Assembly (NCBI RefSeq): GCF_018812025.1
Contig: NC_063057.1
Coordinates: 14,842,963 to 14,906,962 of the forward strand
DNA from: Megalobrama amblycephala
Lineage: Eukaryota > Chordata > Actinopteri > Cypriniformes > Xenocyprididae
DNA: 64,000 nucleotides
Reading direction: 5' to 3'
Shown: positions 21,298-36,300 of the stretch, piece after piece
Layout: each line of letters starts with the position of its first letter
Position numbering within the stretch: the stretch's first letter is position 1
Made by a program: the position numbers and the translations under genes
Notes under the pieces: generated by a model
What the model saw: only the letters and a program-made list of their open reading frames with translations
The model's database searches: none
What the model was told of the DNA's origin: nothing

Positions 21298-22888
21298 CTG
21301 CGGACAGAACATGTCAAACTGTCAAATACGTCAAACTCTTTTCCAACAAGAGAGGACATTATTTGTGCAGAGGGGGGTCACATGCATGTATGGTGACTGT
21401 AAACAGTGTGTTTGAAGCTCTTGGGTGTGCTTTTGTATTTCATACATATTTACCAAGGAGTTGCGCCCAGTCCTGGAGCATTTTGTGTGTGTGTGTACAG
21501 GGGTGTGTTAGTGTATGTGTTAATACAGATCTGTTTTCTTTTGTAAAACTGAGCTCCCCAGAAGCAACTATACACACAACAAAGCTAAAGCACACTCTTC
21601 TGTATGCAAACACCTTTAGTCTCCTGCCTGCGTGCTGGAGGGGACCTAAGCGCTACACGCACACACTTATGGGGGAAGGAGACAACAGAAGGTTTCTTTG
21701 TGAATATGGTTCAAAGTAAAGAATGTTAGAATGTTACACACCCATACCTCTCCTCCATACACACATTCACTCGCTGATAACACTGTTCTGTGCGATTTAA
21801 ATGTTCTTCACAATAATCAGACACAAGAGGAAGGAATGGGTCACAGTGGTTGATTAATATACTGGTCATCCAACAACATACTATATACTAATTTGAATAT
21901 TTTAGCGGTGGTGCTCTAATTAACACAACAAATGTGTCGGAAAATCCCTGTCAATAAAAAAAAAAATGTGTCTCAAGACTTCTGCATTCTTTTCCATTAA
22001 GTTGTGCTTTATCTAGCTTTTTATGAACACACAAAAAAAGCATTTAATGAAAATGCCTCCTAAGAAACATGTACGATCAGGGTCAGGAGAACTTGGAAAC
22101 CGCCTAATATACATTGCTTCCTTAACCCATCAAGTAGTCAATTTTGAGACAAGTTTCAAGCACCAGACATTTTCCTGTCCAAAAATTTCCAAAATTACAG
22201 CCTATAAGAACAAATGTATTATTAATATCCAGCTAATTGGAGCAGGATTTTTGACCAATGAGATTTCATTGGGTACAACATCAAGCTTTAGTGCATTATG
22301 TGCAAAGTCCCTTTCAAGGAAATTCTGTTTACCCCTTCAGCCATGTTTGCAACACCTCCGGGCAGCTATTTCGGGCATCAAATACCAAGTTCTATCTATT
22401 TGAATGGGGGAATTCTGAAATCTCATAAACTGCTTGGCGAACTCACAATTAAATAACATATTTCAAATCAGCAACAAAATCTGACATGAACTGTCCCATA
22501 AATGTTGTTTCTTATGCTCAAATAGCGTTAAAAAAGCGTATTTTTCAGGCTAGACGAGCCAATGCACATGTGCAGTCCTAAGCTCGAGTCTCAGGTTTCT
22601 ATGGGAACCGGAGCCTCTAACGGCAGATGCAGTGATGCAATGACTTTATCAATCAGCGACTGGCTCTTTCACTTAGAGTATTCCGCCATATTGCGCGTTG
22701 CAGTTCTCCCATTCGTTACTAATAGGAGTGAACCGTCTTTCTTTATATAGTCTTTGATTATGTACCTGGTTAGGACCTACAGTAGATGACCAGGCCAAAT
22801 CAATCACACAAATATTTTTGAGTACATATTGTGCAGAATAATTGTTGATTTAATTTTGAGATTTGAAATGATTATGAAATGTGCTAAC
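21298..22888 (-). other. sox5 intron 5
   Basis: The intron is 1591 bases with the weak donor GTTAGC. Its middle (about 22.1-22.75 kb) resembles a dispersed fish repeat ending in TTTCTTTATATAGTC. The rest is unremarkable. Confidence 0.9.
22023..22755. repeat. probable dispersed repeat, unclassified
   Basis: The right half, including CCATATTGCGCGTTGCAG and GGAGTGAACCGTCTTTCTTT ending in ATATAGTC, matches my memory of a sequence dispersed in cyprinid genomes. I see no clear terminal inverted repeat or target duplication, so boundaries are approximate. A 126-codon open frame inside it (22023-22403) has no recognisable domain and is considered chance. Confidence 0.35.
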
Positions 22889-23061
22889 CTGGTCCTGTTG
22901 CTGTTTCGCCAACTCCATTTGCTGGCGCTGTTTTTCGATCTGCGAAGCGGCTAGTTTCTTCTGCTCCTCATGGGCGGCCAGTAGCTGCTCTCTGAGACTG
23001 CTGAGTTGCGTGATCATCCCCATCAGCTGGCGCTCTTTCTCCGCCAGGCTGTCCGGGGTGC
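22889..23061 (-). CDS. sox5: sox5 coding exon 5 (leucine zipper and start of Q-box)
   Basis: The exon completes Gly184 and encodes residues 185-241. Leucines at 189, 196, 203 and 210 are spaced seven apart, forming the SoxD leucine zipper ([18 protein letters not shown], then [14 protein letters not shown]). This zipper mediates homodimerisation or heterodimerisation with Sox6. It continues into [18 protein letters not shown], the start of the Q-box. MGMITQL resembles Sox5 (MGMINQL) more than Sox6 (STMITQL), supporting the paralogue call. The acceptor is AACCCCTACAG. The donor is GTTAGC, the weakest match to consensus among the nine exons. The end is phase 0. Confidence 0.95.
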
Positions 23062-26398
<3,337 letters not shown>

Positions 26399-26944
26399 TC
26401 ACAATATAGCTCATTTAAAGTCCATTTGCTGTAATAAAGGCCCGTCTCTCTAATGGCACCAACAGTAGGGCAGGAGGAAGAGAGGATGGAGAGAGAGAAG
26501 GAGAGAGAAAGACAGAGAGAGAGAGAGTTGAGCGGCTTCCTCACCTGCTGTTAGCCAATCATTAGCCCTATGCTCCAGCTAACACAAAGAGGCTCTTAAT
26601 GCACCGGGTACAATGGACACATTATCGAGGCTGTGCGCTTTGTTTTTCTAATACACCCCACGGACCCGCTAACCCCTCCACCCCACACGCTAATTACTAA
26701 CCTGCCAAGGACGGACGTCTCAAACAAGAGAGAGAGAGGAAAATTACAACAACTCTCAACACCCCCCTTGTATTCCTCTCTAACACAAATACATGCACAC
26801 ACCAGTACCAGCATCACCATCACAACAATTAACTGCGATATGAAACAAAACAAGAGGAAGAGAGAGACACAAAGGTGTGTGTTTGTGGTAAATGATAGCA
26901 GTCAGTATTTTAGCAGCCTGAGAAACTACACACACAACTTTAGA

Positions 26945-27715
26945 CACATTTAGATTCAGTTGTGATTTCCTTTGTTTCATTTTTATCCTTTCTTTTTGTC
27001 ATTCGACATCCTGTTGCTCAAAGAGTAAAGCATGATGCTTGCAACAGCAAGGTCATGGTTTTGATTCCATATTATTTTATAATGATAATTGTCGTCTTGA
27101 AAAACATCTTTAGACCTTTTTTTTTTCTTCTTCAGACTACTCTACATCTTAATCATTAAACCTATCAGAATGTTAAAATTCACATCTCCAAAACCAAATA
27201 CACACACTTCACATTTAATTGCATTTTCTTCTCCGTTTAATTTTTATCCATTCTTTTTGCCATTCTACATCCAGATAGCCTGATAATTGCAAAGGCAAGG
27301 TCAGGGTTCGATTCCATATCATTTTATATGATAAATTGTGTCTAAAAAAACACCTTTCTCTCATTAACTTGTTTATTCAGACTCATTTAAATCATAATCA
27401 CTAAACCCTTCAGGATATGAAAATCACATCTCCAAAAGCAAAAATACACACACGCATGAACTTTACATTCAATTACGATTTCCTTTTCCTTTTCCTTTCC
27501 ATTTAATTTTCATCCTTTCTTTTTGTCATTCTACATCCTGTAGCTCAGACAGTAAAGCATGACGCCTGCAATTTAAAGGTCATGTGTTTGATTCCATGTT
27601 TTTATATGATAAATGGTGTTTTGAAAAACATCTCATTTAAATCCTAATCACTAAAACCCTTAGATAAAATGAAAATTCACATCTCCAAAAGCAAAAATAC
27701 ACAAACATACATACA
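26945..27715 (+). repeat. three tandem ~263-bp units with a tRNA-like core
   Basis: Three head-to-tail copies share, in order, TTTTTGTCATTCTACATCC, a tRNA-like core with a B-box-like GGTCAGGGTTCGATTCCAT, ATGATAAATTGTGT, and CACATCTCCAAAAGCAAAAA. Anchor points CGACATC (27004), CTACATC (27265) and CTACATC (27531) give spacings of 261 and 266 bases. The third copy has the best A-box-like CTGTAGCTCAGACAGTAAAG. The copies are diverged, so the amplification is not recent. Confidence 0.7.
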
Positions 27716-29085
27716 GTTAAACTCTTTTCCACCAAAGTAAAAACACCAGGTGGCACCATTACCAATTCAGCTGGAGTTAATGCACTGAGAACTAACCTGT
27801 GTCTTTGCGACTGATAGACTGTACAGGCCCCAGGTGGGCGGCACACACACTTGCACTCAAAGACTTGCCAAATAGAAGAAGACTTGCCAAATATTTCATG
27901 TCTGATTAGTGCTCAAACTTCCTCAGTGGCATGTCTGCAATTTAAAGTTTGTCGCATTCTTGCCTCTTGTGTATTTCTGAATATCTTTTGCGTTCCTGGT
28001 CTTGCCTCTGGACTTCAAAGTCTGACACTTTCAAGCCTATAACAGACACAGTCTTATGGACGCACTGCCTCACCGTTCAGCCAATCACCTTCACTGCTGC
28101 TGTTTCTACTGACAGCTGTCTCACTGTCACCCCAACAGGTGTTATTAGCCCTCGGCTCTCTCTCTCTCCTCTATTCTGGCATCTGTGCGTAACAATGACA
28201 GAGGCTTTTAAGCCCAAGAGCTTTGACAAGCGAAAGGTTTCAACAAATGGCCACTCCGTCTATCCCCCCTGCCTGCTCTCTCTCTCTGTGTATAGTATAG
28301 TACTTTCTCCCTCTCTCTCACCGTGGCACCATAATAGTTATTATTTTTATTTATTAACATGGACGCTATTGTCCCTGCTGACAGCTCCTTCACTTTAACT
28401 ATTAATAAAAATAGAAAGCCTTCTTTTATGTGACAGCCCGCAGCGGGGATCTGTGCAATCGTTTACTGCAAAATGGACAGAGAAGGAAGCAGATATGCTG
28501 ATGTATCTGTCTTTCGTGGCAGCTCCCCTGTCTTGATCTCGTTCTTCATTCTCTCTGATGGTTTGGGAAGAAAAGGACTGTTGCGGCGCCCCTTTTCTGC
28601 GGGCCTTTGATAGAAGCACCTTTCAGTTCAGCCTGTGATGTTGTTGTTTTTTTTCTTTTTCTTTTTTTCAATATGAAAAACAACATATGCTGGAATTGTA
28701 AAATTCTAAAATAAGCCTCTTTATATGAGCATATAAGTGTACTAATAATACAGACTCTGAGTGTAGTGAACTAAAAATCACAAATGAGACTACTTTAATA
28801 TCCCAGTTGTTTCTTCTCGATAGCGAAGATATTAAATGGATTGAGAATTTTAGTGGAGTGTCCTGCATCTCAAATTTAAAGAAAATGCCAAACTAATCTG
28901 AAATGTCTCCTCTACAACAATCTCACAATATGCTCAGAATTCTGAAATGAAAAGTCTATACGAACTCAAACATCTCTCATCTAATATTTAAAAAAAATCA
29001 AAACTAACCATATTAATGTTATAGCCCTATACACTTACTGCAAAAAGTTAATACTTAAATAAAACCCATCTGAAAACTCCATTAA

Positions 29086-29821
29086 AGGGTTAGTTCACCC
29101 AAAAATGTCAATTCTGTCATTAATTACTCATCCTCATGTCGTTCCACACCTGTAAGACTTTCATTAACTTTGGAACACAAATGAAGATCTTTCTGATGAA
29201 ATTTGATACTTCAAAAAGTTCCTAAAGGGATCGTAAAACTAATCCATATGAACTGAGTGGTTTAGTCCAAATTTTCTGAAGAGATACAATCTCTTTATTT
29301 GATACCGTGTGAATTTAGGCTTTTATTCACATATAAACATTCATCAACTCACACATCAGTTGTGGTAAACGAAAGCTCAAGCATGTTTGGTTGACGTGCG
29401 AGAACCAATGAGGTTCATTCTCCTGTTATGGAGCACATTTGAGCTTCCGCAAGAGGTTTGTTCTCACGTGTGAAGCAGGTTTGGTTAAGCTTTTGTTTAT
29501 GTCTCTGATTAATGTTTATATGTGAATAAAAGCCTACATTCAATCTTTTCATCATATAAAGCAATCAAGTCTCTTGAATTCTCTTCAGAAAATTTGGACT
29601 AAACTACTCAATTCATATGGATTAGTTTTACGATATCTTTATGAACTTTTTGAAGCGTCAAAGTTCTAATTGCAAAGGCATTCTATGGAGGGACAGAAAG
29701 CTCTCAGATTTGATTAAAAATATCTTCATTTGTGTTCCGAAGCTGAACGAAAGTCTTACGGGTATGGAACGACATGAGGCCGAGTAATGACAGAATTTTC
29801 ATTTTTGGGTGAACTAACCCT
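29086..29821. mobile_element. palindromic non-autonomous DNA transposon flanked by TTAA, second copy
   Basis: The ends are AGGGTTAGTTCACCCAAAAA and the inverse TTTTTGGGTGAACTAACCCT, flanked by TTAA at 29082-29085 and 29822-29825. The arms are long inverted repeats, for instance AAACTAATCCATATGAACTG versus AATTCATATGGATTAGTTTT and CACATATAAACATTCATCAA versus TTAATGTTTATATGTGAATA. The 736-base element is larger than the copy at 20364 but shares its termini, so both belong to one family. Confidence 0.8.
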
Positions 29822-32800
29822 TTAAGTCTAAATGAGCAATCTAAAATGTTCTATAAAGATAAAAGATAAACATACTAACTGCATATTTAAAACTAATATT
29901 TGCTATGTGAATAGGTTATTTGCAATGGAAATGTGTGCATAAAAGAGACAAAAAGAAGTGAGAAAGGGCAGAAACTTTGGGACTGGTCCCATTATTTCCA
30001 ATACAGCAGCACAGCTTGTATGCATTAGTGTAAAGAGGTCTTGTTTGTGGCAGCTGGGTGGAACCCTGCGTATGCACCCTTAACAAGGTGGGGAGCACAT
30101 TTTTGGTGGGACTAACAGTGCCTGAGGGGTACAGCGGAAAGAGAACAGTGGAAAAACACAGAGCAATGGAGTGTGTGTGCCTAGATTTATGTCAGTTAGA
30201 CCTGATTGAGAGAAAATGTTTGTTAAAAGACAAAGTGAGAAATTATTATTTCTTTGTAATGATCCTATTTGAAATCCTAAGCAGCTTTAAAAAAAAATAG
30301 TGGCAAAAACAGTGAGCAAATTAAAGGCAGTGGTGAGAAAAAAATGATATATATTCTAGCACTCCTTCCCCTGGGGGTCCCTGGATCCAATTTTGAGAAC
30401 ACCTGGACCATCAACCGGCCTGAACTGTCCCTACTCATACATCTCTATTTGTCTAGAACAGGATGTTCGGCAGACAGATCTGACAAACAAGCACTTCGGT
30501 CGCACACACTCATCTGTAAACCGAATATGAGATCACAAACTCACCAACCACCACACCAACCATGCCAAAATTGGAGAGGGGAAGTTAATCTGACAATAAT
30601 AGGTGAATTATGGGGCATTATTAAAGTTCATTGGCTCCAGAGGACTTCAGCAGCTGGCAGAATCGAAGCCAAGATGTCCAGCCACCTGGCCCAAAAGCGT
30701 GGAAGAACCACTCAAGATGTGCCACCACCGAGCGCACTTTCATTTTTCACACACCATGGTCCAACTTAGGGCGGTCTGGGCTCTGTACTTCACAAATAAT
30801 TTCATCACTCACTCTCTGTTTCTCTAAGCCTTGCCGTTGCGATGCTATTTTTTGCCCAAACGTTCTGACTCAGCCCGGCCAACTCCATTTTTCCAATTAT
30901 CTCATATTTGCAAAGCCAATGAGATGTTTTGTTCGGAAAAGAAAGAGGGGGCGGGGGTTGGTTTTGGAGGAGTGGAGAAAAGTGGGGAGACGGAGGGGGA
31001 ATGAGACAAGGAGAGCCAGGCCCACAGTGGACAACAAAAGGGCCAGTGTCCCAGCGCCAGCTTCACGCGGGTGGGGAGGGCTCACAGGAAAGGCCCTGGC
31101 TCGGGCCCGGCCCAGCACACAGCACCAGAACAAGCTCCACATTGACTGCTCTTGGCAGAAAGCAACACGCTGCAGCAGCTCCCAGTCGCCACAGAGGTCA
31201 GGATTGAATAACCAATTATACAAGCACCCAGCTAGTTTATCTAAGGTTGGACAGAAAGGACCGTCACACACTTTGAGTTCAGCGCAGTATATATGTCCAT
31301 CACGAGACGCGCACACACAGGAGTCCAGCTGCGCTTAGATCTTTGTGAGGAGTAAATACAAACACACAAAGATGAGTTTCAATCTCTAAACTAGTGATTA
31401 ATTACTGCCTTTATGACTAAAACACTGTAATCAATTAATGCAGTCCAGATCAGTAGTCATTTAGGATGTCATGTTTAAAAAAAGTTCATGAGATTTTAAA
31501 AAGCAAACGGCAGAAGTTTGATTCAGAAACAAACATGCTGTGCAAACTCTGCTCCTGAATTCCCCTGTCAAATGAAAAGATGATTATAATCACCCTTGAT
31601 GATCAATTTATGTACGGCTGTTATTTGCCCAGAGACCACGTTGAAAATTCTTTCTAAAGGACGTTCAAACATCGGCAGTCACTCGTGTTTTCTCCCAGTG
31701 CGGCAGACACTGCGAGACTGTGAGTTTAGAAACGCACAGAGCAAGAAGAAAAAAAAAAAAACATCGGACCAAATCTCTCATCAAAAGCCGCCATTCAAGC
31801 TAAAAGTCCCAATTATGTGTGCTGATGGAGGAAAAGGCAACGCTTAGCAACACTCTGTACAAACATTCACACACACACAGAGAATGTCTTCTTTCTTCTT
31901 TTCGCTCAAAAAACATTCCTGCCTCAGAGAGGTGACACAAGCAGAAAGGAAAAAGGGAAACGTGGAGGGACAGAGCGCGATGGAGTGAGATAAGGTGAGA
32001 GTTTAGAGTGTGTGTGAAGTCGTAACGTGTAAAGCGTGTGGAGTCAACGGAAAGAGCAGAGATGAAGTTAAAGGTCAGGATGTTAAACACCCTTCAAAAG
32101 CAGTCACCAGGGTAACAGGAACAATTTTGTAATACAAAATATAAAAGGAAAAACACCTTGCCTGAAAAAAAAAAAAAAAAAAAACGTTTGTTCTCCATCT
32201 GTACAGATTATTTTTTTGGACAGTAAAAAAAAAAAAAAGATTTTGTTCTAGAACAATGACATCATGGGTAAATGGAACTATATATAGTTCCTCATTTAAA
32301 TGTGTCTTATTAATGAAACACGAGCAGAATAGTGTAAACTGTAAAGTGTTTGCAAACCCATTTGTACATAAACTGGCAGTGAGTTTTACGAACAATTTAC
32401 AGAAATTAATGCAATATTTTAGAAATGTGAAATATGTGAAAAACCTGCATGTAAACTACATTTATGCAGTGTTATACAGAAGTCCCACAAGCACTACAAA
32501 GTGTGCTCTTCAGCTCTAGTCCTCACTTAGATGACGCTAAATCAATTTTCCATAAATTAATAGAAAATAATTCCCAACTAAAGTTGCAGGGTGAGATTTA
32601 CAAATTGAAAAAGTCGTTTATCTCTGACGGAATTGTGCCCTTCACATATCTGCAATCCTTCTCTGACAGATGGTGTTGTGGGTGCTTATGTCCAATTTGA
32701 TTTGAACCAAAACTCCCGCCAAATTTATTCTGGCACCTCTTGCGCGGTGCCAAATTTACACTGCCAGATTGAAATAACTGCGTGGAGGGCATGACATTGT

Positions 32801-33228
32801 GAAGAAGAATGTGAGCAAAACCATCACGACGTGTGAGAAAGTCTGAGAAAATTAAGACATTCTCTGAGGACGTCCAAGACTTCAAATCTGGCTGGCATAC
32901 ATCTGAGTATCAGCCATGCTTACCGATACGCACACACGCAAGCACGCACAAATATATGCAATTGTACATACATACAGAAATTAATTAATGTGCACAAATG
33001 CAGTTATAAAACAAGCCTTTTTATATTCCATATGTGGCTTACTGTTGAGTTTTGCTTTTAAGTAGCAGACTAAGTAAATTAGCCTTAACAGATTAACATC
33101 TCAAAACTCTTAAAAGCTAAAAGTAGTACATATGATGTTAGCAGACACTTAGGTCTGAAATATAGTATGCAGTGAGGCTTATGTTTTGCATCTGAGGGAA
33201 CCTACTTTGTATAATTGAAGTTCATGAT

Positions 33229-33375
33229 CATTTAAAGAGGTTGTGACTTTCCCCCCCTGCGCTTTCAATCTATTGGGAAAAATTATATTTCCTTTTGCTT
33301 TCCACTAAAGAAAGAAAGTCACATGGGATTGAAATAACATGAAAGTGACTCAATTTTAATTTTTGAGTGAACTAC
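33229..33375. mobile_element. possible degraded transposon end
   Basis: The right part GACTCAATTTTAATTTTTGA followed by GTGAACTAC resembles the terminal region of the AGGGTTAGTTCAC family in diverged form. The left part is unclear and no flanking duplication is visible. This is reported only as a likely relic. Confidence 0.3.
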
Positions 33376-36300
33376 ACTACCTCCTATATTAATGGATCAT
33401 CTGTACTACAACCAGATTCCGACAAGAGCGTAATTTCTCATGCCGTGGTATGTCAGAAGAAAGGGTTAATCTCGGCTCAGGGCTCCCCTCTCCGAGGAGC
33501 GCACACATTTCTCTTGTCAAAGGCATCCTGTTAAAGTAGGCCAGGGCATATTTGTGCTTCCTCCGTGTGCTCTATAATGGAAAATGACACTTTCAATCTG
33601 TCTCGTGGCAATAACCCCTCTTCAGCGCGTCTCGCGCGCAGCCCAGTCAGCAGAGAGCTGTCATAGCCCCGGGGCCCTGCCGCCACCCGCTTTCATTACA
33701 TCACTTTAAAATGACAACAAAAGAATACAACGTGTTCGTCCGAGTCTCTGATGCATTAACTGCGGGACAGCAGGGGAAAAAAAAAAGCTTTGGACTGAGG
33801 CAACCCACACATACACATACGGTTGCGAACACTTGCTATCACAAAGTCTGCATCACAAGAACCACGGACTGAAATGTATTGAGAAGCACGGTTGAAAATA
33901 AATAAATAAGTAAAGAAATAAATATATAAAATTTGTCAAAGCGCAAGGCAGAGGCCACGGTGTCTGTTAAAATCACAGTTGCTGTATGTCACATTGAAGT
34001 GTACTGTGGCTTTCAGAAAGCAGCTGTCACAGGCCTGTCACACACACAGGCAAACTATGCTGACATGATAGTGCTACTTTGCATTTTGGAGGCAAATAAT
34101 AAAAAACAAAACAAAAAACAAACAAAAAACCAAGGCAGACCCACTCAGAAGTCTCCATTTTAAACTTGTCATAACAAATGAAAAATGAAAACAGTTATTA
34201 CCCATATTACAATTTGCTTCCTCTTCACATTGTTTTTCATTTCTGAGTTTGTGAAGTATTCATGGACGCCCCCTTTTTTCCTGATGGAGGCAAGGACACA
34301 TGCTTATCAATGAGGAAAATGGCTCCGTCTGACCTGTGCAAACAGGAAGTAGGGAATCTAAAGGCATGTTTTTCCCTAACGCACTCCGGATTTACACTGG
34401 ATTTAATTGTTGCTGTTGTCTCTGTGTGCCTGGGGCAGTTAAAATGCTTGCCGTAAGAATGGCCGGCATTGTGTGGGCTCCACTGCTCCAAGATACTGGT
34501 AGCCATGTGAGAGCCATTAGGTGATTGTTAACAGCTCCCAAGAAGCTGGCCATGCCCAGCAAACCAGTCAGACCCCTGCAGCCACCACCCGGCACATCCC
34601 TCAACTCGATTCCTTCTTTCTCTTCATCTGTAGGACAGGAAGAGGGGAGGTGGACAGGGTGGGGGATGGCGGTAAATGCTTTCAACTTAAAACTTTGATT
34701 GCTTGATAAGCTTGGTCATGGGAATAACTGCCCACTAATAAGCTATATTGCATTTCCATTGGTTAGTCACCAGCAGGGGTACGGGACAGCAAAAACGGCC
34801 TGTTTCATCTTAATTCGTTTATTTAAACCCCTACTGTGCGAGTCTGTACAGTGCACTCATAATAATGTTAACATATTAAATGCACTGGAACGCGGCACTT
34901 TAGAGGTCCTCAAATATAGTCATCAGATAAAAATATTAATTGCGTACACTATCCCGGTACCCAGTACTGAAACACACTGTAATGCAGTGATTCTCAACCA
35001 GGGTTATATGTACATGTATAGTTACAAAAGCAACAATGATGGATTACTTAAGCATTACTGATGGGCCTGTGGTGAGACCCAAAACAAAAAATGTTGGAAA
35101 AGACTACAGCATTGCACAAAAAAAGAAGTATGAAGAGGTTTATCTGTGTAGAAACAACAAAGTGGTGGGGGCTAAATCCACGACCTCACTCTGTTCTCCT
35201 GCTGTTGTGTGCATACTGGGGTCCAAAGTCCCCGAAACGTCATAAGCCTGTAAGCAAATATACCAAACACATGACAAACTATACATTCTATTGTGAAAGA
35301 GTGCTTACTTCTGCTTTGCGTTCAATCTATCTCTCTCTCTCTTAAAGGTAAGAACAGCTTTATGAGGAGATTAGAACATGGCCCGGCCCTCTGAAAGAGA
35401 ATTCATCACTTAAAAACACTGGAAACCTGACACACTTAGAGTTGGAGCGCTGGCCCTAAATGAAGCTAATGAATCCTACATTTCCTCACACACCTGAACT
35501 TGTATTCCCTCTCGACTGGCATTGTATATAAAAGGGAAGGCAGGGCAAAAACTAAACAGCCCAAGTTTCTGAACACTCCCTCTGATCAACCATTTATCAT
35601 CCACCAGTAATTAACCCACTGCGTTTTTCTGTGCTCTTGGCATTAAAAAGAAGTAAACAGATATTTAAATGTGCGAGAAAGATTTGCCAGAATGTGTAAC
35701 CTGTATCTGAGGGGTATGTGAATCCGGATGAAAGAAAAGGAGGTTGAAAAAGATCCAAATGAATGACAGGAACAGCACTCTCTGAAACACAGCACCTCTG
35801 AGCAGAGGAGGGCGAGAAGAGGTGATGGGGAGATGAAGCGGAGGTTTAACGTTTACATGGCAATAATTAAAAATATACATAGTGGAAAGAGAAGGAAACG
35901 GGTGATGTGTGCGACCTTGTGTGGTTTACGAAGATAGATATAGTCGGAGGACAAAATTGTCCCCAGAAATGACCTAAATTTGACAAATATCCCTCTGGAG
36001 ACACCCTAAACAGTAAAATTAATTAATAAATGAATTTAAATGTAAATAAAGAAATACATTTACATAAATACATTTCAATTTAAATAAATAAAAACATTTA
36101 TAAATTTGAATGTAAAAAGTCTTTTTTAAATGTGTCTATAAGTCGTCTCTGTCTTCATTTAGATAAACATATAAATTTGCTGATGTACAGCTCACATGTA
36201 ATAATACACAATAATGGCTAGGTAAAAAACCTTATCAGGCCTCATCAACCTGTGTTAAACAGAGTCTTACAAAAGCCCAATCTGAACACTGCTTTCTTCT

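Noticed and set aside
27538..27600. Possible tRNA gene
   Set aside because: A-box and B-box resemblance is real, but the acceptor and anticodon stems do not pair and the unit occurs three times with a shared non-tRNA tail, so it is a SINE-like repeat.
27949..28398. 149-codon plus-strand open frame
   Set aside because: Leucine/serine-rich translation of CT-rich intron sequence with no domain.
30631..31338. 235-codon plus-strand open frame
   Set aside because: Longest open frame in the window but overlaps long frames on both strands in a GC-richer block, has no recognisable domain and lies inside a sox5 intron. Treated as chance.
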